Source: Streptosporangium minutum (GTDB lineage Bacteria; Actinomycetota; Actinomycetes; Streptosporangiales; Streptosporangiaceae). Taken from it: a stretch of 64,000 nucleotides of DNA. The first letter of the stretch is position 1. Each line of letters starts with the position of its first letter. The position numbers were made by a program, and so were the translations under genes. The notes beneath the pieces are model-generated. The model had not been told where the DNA came from, did not search any database, and worked only from the letters and a program-made list of their open reading frames with translations. Of the stretch, positions 18,418-25,458 are shown in pieces. The stretch spans positions 18,649 to 82,648 of the forward strand of contig NZ_NGFP01000007.1 of assembly GCF_002149035.1 (NCBI RefSeq). The letters run 5' to 3'.

Positions 18418-19974
18418 TTGAACACCCGAGTCAAGCGCCTGGTCCTCCCCCTCGGTGGTGCGCTCGTAGCCACCACCATGATCGGCGCCCCCCTCGCAAG
18501 CGCTGCCCAGGCCGCGCCCGCGCCCGACGTCAAGTCGTCGTCGCTCACCTCGTCCGGCAACGCGAAGGCCATCGCGGGCTACTGGACCTCCTCCAAGCTC
18601 AAGTCGGCGAAGAGCTACCTCTCCGACTCCACCGTCTCCGCCAAGCTGACGAAGACCGGCGCCGCCAAGGCCGCCGCCGACGGCAAGCCCGGCACCATCG
18701 CCCCCACCGGTGAGGGCGGCAAGTCCGCGGGCAAGTCGAAGAACCTGAACCTGCCGATCACCGTGGGCAAGGTCTTCTTCGTCGACGGCAAGGGCCAGGA
18801 GCGCTGGTGCTCCGGCACCTCGGTGCAGTCGAAGTACCGCAACCTGGTCGCCACGGCGGGCCACTGCGTGTACGACACCGACACGAACAAGCCGTTCGAC
18901 AACTTCGTGTTCATCCCCGGCTACTACCAGGGGAAGGCTCCCTGGGGCATCTACGTCGGCGCCAAGGTCAACACCCACGACGACTTCACCGTCTTCGAGG
19001 ACTACGACTACGACTACGCCTTCGTCAACGTCTACGACGGTGTCAAGCAGCAGGCGGAGAAGGAGGTCGACTACAAGACCTACAAGGCGCACGTCGACAA
19101 GGGTGGCGCAGGCCGCGAGGACGCCAGGTCCGTCGACCACAAGACCTACGACGAGTGGACCAAGAAGGGCGGCCTCGGCAAGGCCGAGGGCATCGACAAG
19201 GAGGACGAGGTCGGCCCGCAGTACAAGGGCGCGTTCGCCGTCGCGGTCGAGACCGGCAAGGCCGCGTGGGAAAAGACCTCCGGCAACGTCTACGGCCTGC
19301 ACGACGACAAGGTCACCAGTGGTAGCAGGGTCTTGGACCAGGCGGACTGGCCCAAGAGCGGCTCCAAGCTGGAGCCCCGTGTGGAACACGTCACCAAGAC
19401 CGAGTACGACGCCTACAAGGGCCCCGGTCACAAGCAGATCGACTCGCGCGGCAACTTCACCATCACGCGCTACTTCGTGGTGAAGTACATCGCGAAGACC
19501 TCCTCCGCCAAGTACACGATCTTCCGTTACTACATCACGTTCGTGACCTCCGCCGGTCGTCTCGGGGACAACGTCGGCGGCCAGGGCTTCACCTGGAACC
19601 AGAAGCTGGGCAAGAAGGTCTTCACCTTCGGCTACCCAACCGCCGCCCACCCCGACGGCAACAAGCCGTACTCCGGGCACACCATGAAGTGGTGCTACGG
19701 CACCACCGGCGCCGCCCCCGTGGTCCCGGCCTACAAGGCCGAGGAGCACCAGGCGATCAAGTGCGCCTTCACCCCGGGCGCCAGCGGCGGCCCGTTCCTG
19801 CTGCAGTACAAGAGCAGCAAGCGGACCGGCTACCTCAACGGTGTCGTGAGCCTGACGGTCGACAGCGACAAGAACAACCGCTACGACCGGGTCACCACCC
19901 CGTACTTCAACGGTGAGACCTACGGCATCTACAAGCACGCCGCCAACCTCTGGACCGGGAAGCTCCCCGGCTAA
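18418..19974 (+). CDS. Secreted V8/trypsin-fold serine protease, paralogue 2, with ~170-residue insertion
   Basis: A 518-residue protease of the same family. It has a signal peptide at ~1-30, a pro region (GYWTSSKLKSA) and a mature start near ITVGKVFF (114-121). The triad is His149 (AGHC), Asp199 (DYAFV) and Ser456 (GASGGP), with Cys131/150 and Cys426/449 as the likely disulfides. Between the Asp and Ser motifs it carries an insertion at about residues 209-378 that is Lys-, Asp- and Tyr-rich (YKTYKAHVDK, KYIAKTSSAKYTI) and is absent from paralogues 1, 3 and 4. The TTG at 18418 with AAGGAG five bases upstream is the start. The protein is intact and should be active. Confidence 0.85.
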   Translation: MNTRVKRLVLPLGGALVATTMIGAPLASAAQAAPAPDVKSSSLTSSGNAKAIAGYWTSSKLKSAKSYLSDSTVSAKLTKTGAAKAAADGKPGTIAPTGEGGKSAGKSKNLNLPITVGKVFFVDGKGQERWCSGTSVQSKYRNLVATAGHCVYDTDTNKPFDNFVFIPGYYQGKAPWGIYVGAKVNTHDDFTVFEDYDYDYAFVNVYDGVKQQAEKEVDYKTYKAHVDKGGAGREDARSVDHKTYDEWTKKGGLGKAEGIDKEDEVGPQYKGAFAVAVETGKAAWEKTSGNVYGLHDDKVTSGSRVLDQADWPKSGSKLEPRVEHVTKTEYDAYKGPGHKQIDSRGNFTITRYFVVKYIAKTSSAKYTIFRYYITFVTSAGRLGDNVGGQGFTWNQKLGKKVFTFGYPTAAHPDGNKPYSGHTMKWCYGTTGAAPVVPAYKAEEHQAIKCAFTPGASGGPFLLQYKSSKRTGYLNGVVSLTVDSDKNNRYDRVTTPYFNGETYGIYKHAANLWTGKLPG

Positions 19975-19990
19975 GGCGCGGACGTCGTGA

Positions 19991-20026
19991 GCGTGGAAGG
20001 GCCGCTGTCACAGCGCTCTTCCGCGC
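19991..20026 (+). terminator. Imperfect hairpin after protease 2
   Basis: GCGTGGAAGGGCCGCTG (19991-20007) folds back on CAGCGCTCTTCCGCGC (20011-20026) with a three-base loop and small internal mismatches. TTTG follows. It is the likely terminator of the second protease gene. Further on, CAGATCAA (20083-20090) and TTGATCTG (20115-20122) form an inverted repeat in front of protease 3. Confidence 0.6.
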
Positions 20027-20188
20027 TTTGACGGGGTACTTATGCTCCGCAGGACAAACTTCACCAGGTAACGGTGTTAAAGCAGATCAAGCTCCCCGAC
20101 TGCCTAAAACCAAGTTGATCTGGAAAAATCACTCCTTGCAGTCCTCATTCAGCCGCTGATCCCCTGACCCCCGAAGGAAACGGCCTTC

Positions 20189-21379
20189 ATGTCCCCCCGC
20201 GCACGGCGGTTCGCGACCACACTCGGCGCCCTCGTCGCCAGTGGTGTGCTCGCCATGTCCGCGTTCGCCGGGGGCGCCAGCGCCGACGGCACCTACAACA
20301 CGACGGTCCCGGGCAGCATCACCTCCATCACGCTCACCAAGACGAGCGCGGACATGAAGCGGATCGCGGAGTACTGGAGTCCGGCCAGGATCAAGCAGGC
20401 GCAGGACGGCACGCCGGCGACGCCCGAGATCAAGCCCAGCAGCGGCACCACCACCGCGACGCCCGTTCCTTCCGGCGGGACCGGCACCGCGGCCGCCGCC
20501 ACGGCGACCACCGCCGCGGCGGGCGGTGAGACCATGGCGGCGACCGCGACGGCCTACTACAGCAGCAGTAGCGGCTCCACCTCACCGGTCGTCAGGCCCA
20601 CCCTCCCGAAGAAGCCCTCCCCGGTCGCCGTCAAGCCCCCCGTGACCGTGGGCAAGGTGTTCTTCCGGCTCGGTGACAGGGACTTCTGGTGCTCCGCCTC
20701 ATCGGTGGCCTCCAGGAGCCGCAGCCTGGTCGCCACGGCCGGGCACTGCGCCTACGACGCCAAGCAGGGCAGGCACGCCGACTACTGGATCTTCATCCCG
20801 GGCTACGACAAGGGCGAGACCCCCTACGGGGTCTACGTCGGCCACTCTCTCAACCTGCACGAGAGTTTCGTCGGCCTCGGTGACTACGACTACGACTACG
20901 CCTTCGTCAACGTGCACGACGGGTTCGTCTGGAAGCCGGGCAAGAGCCCGAACACCTACGAGATGGAACCCGTGGGAAAGCTGGAGGACAACGTCGGCGG
21001 GCAGGGCCTGGTGGTCAAGCGCGGCGTCGGCCAGGCCGCCCTCGCCTTCGGCTACCCCGCCGCCCCCCAGATCGACGGCAGCAGGCCGTACGACGGCCAG
21101 AAGCTGAGGTGGTGCAGCGGCCGCACCACCAGGAGGCCCGCGCCCACCTACCTGATGGAGCTGGGCATCGCGCTCAAGTGCGGATTCACCGGCGGGGCGA
21201 GCGGCGGCCCCTGGCTGGTCGACTACAACAGCGCCACCGGTCTCGGCTACCTCAACGGCGTCAACAGCTTCGCCTGGGACGTCGACACCGACCGCAAGTA
21301 CGACCTGATCTCCTCGCCGTACTTCATCACCTCGACCTACAACGTCTACCGGTGGGCGGACAGCCAGCACGCGAGCTGA
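20189..21379 (+). CDS. Secreted V8/trypsin-fold serine protease, paralogue 3 (catalytic Ser present)
   Basis: A 396-residue paralogue. It has a signal peptide at ~1-32 and the EYWSPARIKQA pro motif at 61-71. A long Ala/Thr/Ser/Pro-rich linker unique to this copy (residues ~80-150) comes next, then PVTVGKVFF at 151-159. The triad is His186, Asp236 and Ser338 (GASGGP), with Cys168/187 and Cys309/331. It is the only one of the five with a normal ATG start, and its ribosome-binding site (GAAGGA, 10 bases upstream) is weaker than in the TTG-start copies. The low-complexity linker may be O-glycosylated or may tether the protease in the envelope; that is inference. Confidence 0.87.
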   Translation: MSPRARRFATTLGALVASGVLAMSAFAGGASADGTYNTTVPGSITSITLTKTSADMKRIAEYWSPARIKQAQDGTPATPEIKPSSGTTTATPVPSGGTGTAAAATATTAAAGGETMAATATAYYSSSSGSTSPVVRPTLPKKPSPVAVKPPVTVGKVFFRLGDRDFWCSASSVASRSRSLVATAGHCAYDAKQGRHADYWIFIPGYDKGETPYGVYVGHSLNLHESFVGLGDYDYDYAFVNVHDGFVWKPGKSPNTYEMEPVGKLEDNVGGQGLVVKRGVGQAALAFGYPAAPQIDGSRPYDGQKLRWCSGRTTRRPAPTYLMELGIALKCGFTGGASGGPWLVDYNSATGLGYLNGVNSFAWDVDTDRKYDLISSPYFITSTYNVYRWADSQHAS

Positions 21380-21431
21380 CCTTAGCGGCACCTTATAGGC
21401 ACCTTAAATGCACCTTAAGGGAGCCTTAGAT
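21377..21431 (+). promoter_or_regulatory. Five 11-bp direct repeats upstream of protease 4
   Basis: Units start at 21377, 21388, 21399, 21410 and 21421. The middle three read GCACCTTA plus three variable bases; the outer two are TGACCTTA and GAGCCTTA. The exact 11-bp phase puts them on one face of the helix, as for OmpR/PhoP/SARP-type activators. A TANNNT box (TAGGTT, 21458-21463) follows without a good -35, which fits activator control. Confidence 0.65.
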
Positions 21432-21526
21432 CAGCATTTACCCGGTAGGCCGCTACATAGGTTATTTGTTTGTCGTCCCGCAGTTTCCAGGGTTTCTGGA
21501 GACGTTGCAGCGCAAGGAGCAAGTCT

Positions 21527-22591
21527 TTGAAGCACTCTCTTCTCTCCCTCGGTGGCGCCGCACTCGCCACCAGCCTGCTGGCCGCCGGCCTGAGCGGCAC
21601 CGCCCAGGCCAGACCGGACTGGGCAACCGACAAGCTGGCCGGCAGCAACGCGTCGGCGCTGTCCGTGGCCAGGTTCTGGGCCGCCTCCAACTACGTGGCC
21701 CTGAAGAAGGCCACCGCCTACGCGCCCGAAGCGGCGACCCCCCGGCTGAGCTCCGGCGGCGGCTACTCCCCCGACGGGCGCCCCGGCACCATCGCCCCCA
21801 CCGGCTCGGAGAGGCCCACCCCGTCCCTCGCCAAGAACGTCAACCTGCCCAAGACCATCGGCAAGGTGTTCTTCGTCGCCAACGGCCGGTTCAAGTGGTG
21901 CTCGGCCACTTCGATCCAGTCGAAGTACCGCAACCTGGTCGCCACGGCCGCCCACTGCGTCTACGACCCCGCCAGCAACGGCCAGACCCTCGACAAGTGG
22001 GTCTTCGTCCCGGGTTACTACCAGGGCAAGACGCCGTGGGGCATCTACGTCGGCAAGCAGGCGTGGACGCACTACGACTTCGACGTCTACGAGGACTACG
22101 ACAAGGACTACGCCTTCGTCACGGTCTACAACGGCATCGGTTTCGACCGCGGCCTCAAGGACGTCGGCCGTCTCGGCGACAACGTCGGCGGCCAGGGCTT
22201 CACCTGGAACCAGAAGACCGGCAAGCCGGTCTACGCCTTCGGCTACCCGCAGGCTCCGCACCCCGACGGCAACAAGCCCTACAGCGGTGTGACGCCCAAG
22301 TACCTGTACGGCAAGCCGTCCGGCAAGGTCTACGTCTCCGCGGCCGAGAAGGTCGAGGAGCACGTCGGGCTCAAGGGCGCGTTCACCCCGGGCGCCGACG
22401 GCGGCCCGTGGCTGACGCAGTACAGCAGCGGCAGGCGCCTGGGCTACGTCAACGGCGTGACCAGCCTCTTCGGCGACCAGGACCAGAACAACCGCTACGA
22501 CCTGGTCACCTCGCCGTACTTCGACGGTGAGACCGCGGACATCTACAAGAAGGCCGCCAACGTGTGGTCCGGCTCGATCGTCCGCAAGTAG
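21527..22591 (+). CDS. Secreted V8/trypsin-fold protein, paralogue 4: predicted pseudoprotease (Ser to Asp)
   Basis: A 354-residue paralogue with a signal peptide at ~1-28 (LLAAGLSGTAQA), a FWAASNYVALKKA pro motif and a mature start near KTIGKVFF. His143 and Asp194 are kept, but the nucleophile position is GADGGP with Asp291 (codon GAC at 22397) in place of Ser. The second disulfide is also lost (Leu260 and Gly284 where copies 1-3 have Cys), while Cys125/144 next to the His remain. The fold and the flanking GGPWL are well preserved. It should therefore fold but not hydrolyse by the serine mechanism. The TTG start at 21527 has AAGGAG seven bases upstream. Confidence 0.85.
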   Translation: MKHSLLSLGGAALATSLLAAGLSGTAQARPDWATDKLAGSNASALSVARFWAASNYVALKKATAYAPEAATPRLSSGGGYSPDGRPGTIAPTGSERPTPSLAKNVNLPKTIGKVFFVANGRFKWCSATSIQSKYRNLVATAAHCVYDPASNGQTLDKWVFVPGYYQGKTPWGIYVGKQAWTHYDFDVYEDYDKDYAFVTVYNGIGFDRGLKDVGRLGDNVGGQGFTWNQKTGKPVYAFGYPQAPHPDGNKPYSGVTPKYLYGKPSGKVYVSAAEKVEEHVGLKGAFTPGADGGPWLTQYSSGRRLGYVNGVTSLFGDQDQNNRYDLVTSPYFDGETADIYKKAANVWSGSIVRK

Positions 22592-23696
22592 GCCCTCCGG
22601 ACCCTCACAAGGGGTCAGGACGCTCAGCTCCACCCGCGGGACCCGGCGCATGCGCCGGGTCCCGCACCCGTTCCCCGGCCCGTACGGCTTCTCCGTGCCC
22701 GTACGGCTCCTCCCGGACCACCACGGCCTCGCAGTCCTACGGCCTCGCCCAGCGGACTCCCGGGGCTCTCTCCGCCCCTGAATCCGGGATCCTGACGCCT
22801 CGGCGCCCCCGGTTCCAGGCTCAGAGGCTCCCCCGCGCCCCTGAATCCGGGATCCTGACGTCTCGGCGCCCCCCGATTCCAGGCTCAGAGGCTCCCCCGA
22901 GCCCTTGATCCCACGGTTCCCCGGCACTCGCCGACCCTGAATCCGGTTCCCTGAGGGCTTGCCGGCCCCCGAATTCAAGGCTCCAGGGCCCTCGCACGTC
23001 TCCGAATCCCGGTTCCGGGCCCTTGCGCGTCCAAATTTCCGGTTCCCCGAGGGCTCAACGGCCCCCGGATCCGGGTTTCCGGGCTCTCGCCGTCCCGATT
23101 CCGGCCTCCGAGGGCGTGCTACCCCTCCGATTTCAGGCTTCCCAGACCCTTGCGCGTCCTGAATCCGGCTCCCTGAGGGCTTGCCGACCTCCGATTCAAG
23201 GCTCCGGGGCCCTCACACATCCCCGAATCCGGGTTCCCAGGCTCCTCGCGCGCCCCGATTCCGGCCCCCTGAGGGCTTGCCGGCCCCCGATCCGGGGATT
23301 TTCAGGGGCTCTCGGGCCTGATTTTCAGCCTTCCGGGGGCCCCGGCAGCCCTGGACCGTTCGCGTTAGACGTGACTATCGCCAAATCGGTGCCATCGAAC
23401 TCATGTGATCTGCGTCACATCATCATCGTTACTGAACGTATCGGGGCACTCACGCCACATCGGTCACATTCGCAACAGGATCATGCCTATCTGCGGAAAC
23501 GCAGCACATCGCCCTCAGTCGCAACAACCACCCTGCGGCCGTTCAAACATCACAGAATGATCTCGGCCCGGCGCATGGGGTTCTTACCCCTCAAAGCGGC
23601 TTCCGATCCTCAAGATCAGCCGTGTATGTTCTGGCTATCCCTTTACTGACGCATGGGACGCAAGAAGCGTTCCACATCAGACCAAGGAGTTACCCC
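22592..23696. repeat. Degenerate tandem repeat array (~18 units of ~32 bp, about 22775-23350) and control region of protease 5
   Basis: Between proteases 4 and 5 lie 1.1 kb without a convincing gene. From about 22775 to 23350 the sequence is a chain of imperfect units of 30-36 bases. Each opens with a CCCCGAATCCGG-like core, continues with GTTCC and GGGCTC, and closes with a CTTGCCGG or CTCGCGCG-like end. Two alternating flavours can be seen. The unit length drifts and is not a fixed multiple of three, so the open frames in it look accidental. The right third (23380-23696) is normal, AT-richer promoter DNA with a perfect CRP-type site and a TATGTT -10-like box near 23626. Confidence 0.75.
23404..23419. 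promoter_or_regulatory. Perfect CRP-type site upstream of protease 5
   Basis: TGTGA-TCTGCG-TCACA matches the full CRP half-sites on both arms and is flanked symmetrically (A...T). It is 278 bases upstream of the TTG start, distant for direct activation unless the promoter is well upstream of the gene. Confidence 0.6.
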
Positions 23697-25226
23697 TTGA
23701 AGCGCATCCTCCTCCCCGCCGGCGGCGCCATCCTCGCCACCGGCATGCTGGCCGCCGGTCTGGCCGGTACCGCCAACGCCAACCCGGACTGGGCCTCTGA
23801 CACGATGGCCAAGGACGCTCCGGCCGCCACCGCGGTCGCGGAGTTCTGGCTGGACTACAACCAGAAGACCAACAACCTCGCCAAGGCCACCCCCTACACC
23901 TGGGAGACCAAGGCGACGCCGAAGCTGAACGCGGGCGGCGGCTACACCCCCGACGGCAAGCCGGGCACCATCGCCCCCATCGGCGAAGAGAAGAAGACCG
24001 CGGCGAAGATCAAGAACATCAACCTGCCGCGCACCATCGGCAAGGTGTTCTTCCAGGACTCCGAGGGCGCGCTGAAGTGGTGCTCCGCCACCTCGATCCA
24101 GTCGAAGTACCGTAACCTGGTCGCGACCGCGGGTCACTGCGTCTACGACGACAAGAAGAACGCCAGCGTCATGGACAAGTGGGTCTTCGTCCCCGCTTAC
24201 TACCAGGGCAAGACCCCTTACGGCATCTTCGTCGGCAAGCAGGCCTACACCCACTACGACTACAGCGTCTTCAACGACCGCGACCGCGACTACGCGTTCG
24301 TGACCGTTTACAACGGTGTGCAGATCGGTGGGGGCACCGCCAAGGAAGTCTCGAAGGCTGACTACGACAAGTTCACCGGTCGTAAGGAAGTCAAGAAGGT
24401 CGAGATCACCAAGGCTGAGTTCGAGAAGTGCAACCTCAACCTCGGCGACTGCTTCTCCGAGGGTGCGGACAACGCTCCTCAGGTCTCCGGCCCGGACTAC
24501 CCCGGCGCCGTGCTTGAGCGGGTCGAGGTCACCGAGGGCTTCTACAAGAACGCCAAGACCGGCCCCGGCAACGGCAACAAGCTGGGCGAGCCCGTGGTCG
24601 AGCAGCTGACCTACGAAGAGGCCATCAAGTACTACAACGGCCACAAGACCAACCCGGCCAAGTTCCCCGGCACGGTCAACGTTGACGACAAGACCAACGC
24701 CTTCGTTACCCACTACTACGTGCAGAAGTGGGTCAAGCCGGGCACGGCCAAGAAGTACTTCAAGAACGTCTACTTCGTCGTCGACGGCTTCATCAAGGAC
24801 ACTGGCGCCCTGGGCGACAACGTCGGTGGCCAGGGCTTCACCTGGAACCAGAAGACCGGCCAGACGGTGTTCGCGTTCGGCTACCCGGCCGACGCTCACC
24901 CCGACGGCAACAAGGCCTACACCGGCGTTACGCCGAAGTGGACCTACGGCAAGACCTCGGGCAAGGTGTACGTCTCCGCCGCCGAGAAGGTTGAGGAGCA
25001 CGTTGGCCTCAAGTCCTCCTTCACCCCCGGCGCCGACGGTGGCCCGTGGCTCGTCAAGTACAGCAACGCCAAGCGTCTCGGCTACGTCAACGGCGTGACC
25101 AGCCTCTTCGGCGACCAGGACAAGAACAACCGCTACGACCTCATCACCTCGCCGTACTTCGACGGTGAGACCGCCATGATCTACAACAAGGCGGCCGCTG
25201 TGTGGTCCGGCTCGATCGTCAAGTAG
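23697..25226 (+). CDS. Secreted V8/trypsin-fold protein, paralogue 5: predicted pseudoprotease with ~165-residue insertion
   Basis: A 509-residue paralogue closest to copy 4 (shared signal-peptide style LLAAGLAGTANA and NPDWASD). His147 and Asp198 are kept; the nucleophile position is GADGGP with Asp447 (codon GAC at 25035). The second disulfide is lost (Thr and Ser in place of Cys), as in copy 4. It also carries an insertion at about residues 208-372, in the same place as in copy 2 but with a different sequence and its own Cys pair (245/252). Codon choice uses more T-ending codons (GTT, GCT, CGT) than its neighbours. The TTG start at 23697 has AAGGAG seven bases upstream. Confidence 0.85.
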   Translation: MKRILLPAGGAILATGMLAAGLAGTANANPDWASDTMAKDAPAATAVAEFWLDYNQKTNNLAKATPYTWETKATPKLNAGGGYTPDGKPGTIAPIGEEKKTAAKIKNINLPRTIGKVFFQDSEGALKWCSATSIQSKYRNLVATAGHCVYDDKKNASVMDKWVFVPAYYQGKTPYGIFVGKQAYTHYDYSVFNDRDRDYAFVTVYNGVQIGGGTAKEVSKADYDKFTGRKEVKKVEITKAEFEKCNLNLGDCFSEGADNAPQVSGPDYPGAVLERVEVTEGFYKNAKTGPGNGNKLGEPVVEQLTYEEAIKYYNGHKTNPAKFPGTVNVDDKTNAFVTHYYVQKWVKPGTAKKYFKNVYFVVDGFIKDTGALGDNVGGQGFTWNQKTGQTVFAFGYPADAHPDGNKAYTGVTPKWTYGKTSGKVYVSAAEKVEEHVGLKSSFTPGADGGPWLVKYSNAKRLGYVNGVTSLFGDQDKNNRYDLITSPYFDGETAMIYNKAAAVWSGSIVK

Positions 25227-25280
25227 TCCTGACGATCACCTGAGTCCGGGGGTCCAAACCTCGTACTCACCCTGCTTCAC

Positions 25281-25312
25281 CCGAGGGGCCCGGCATCTGC
25301 CGGGCCCCTCGG
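25281..25312 (+). terminator. Intrinsic terminator after protease 5
   Basis: CCGAGGGGCCCGGCA (25281-25295) pairs perfectly with TGCCGGGCCCCTCGG (25298-25312), followed by CCTTTGTG. This is a 15-bp stem closing the protease island. Confidence 0.85.
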
Positions 25313-25458
25313 CCTTTGTGCGGTGTTCCGCGGGAAACGCGTTCTTCCTGGAGCGTTCTCCGGCGCAAGCCCCGTCCCGCGCGAAACCCCTCCCATACGG
25401 AACCCTTCCCCCACGCGGAACGCGTCCCCTCCGGGCTCCTCAGAGACGCGGCATCGCC

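Noticed and set aside
22775..23350. The repeat array between proteases 4 and 5 as a CRISPR array
   Set aside because: Units are tandem and degenerate with no unique spacers, unit length drifts, and no cas genes are present.
22564..23649. Repetitive Pro/Ser/Arg-rich reading frames (frames opening at 22564 and 23023) in the repeat region
   Set aside because: They shift frame relative to the repeat unit, have no ribosome-binding site, and look accidental in a GC-rich repeat.
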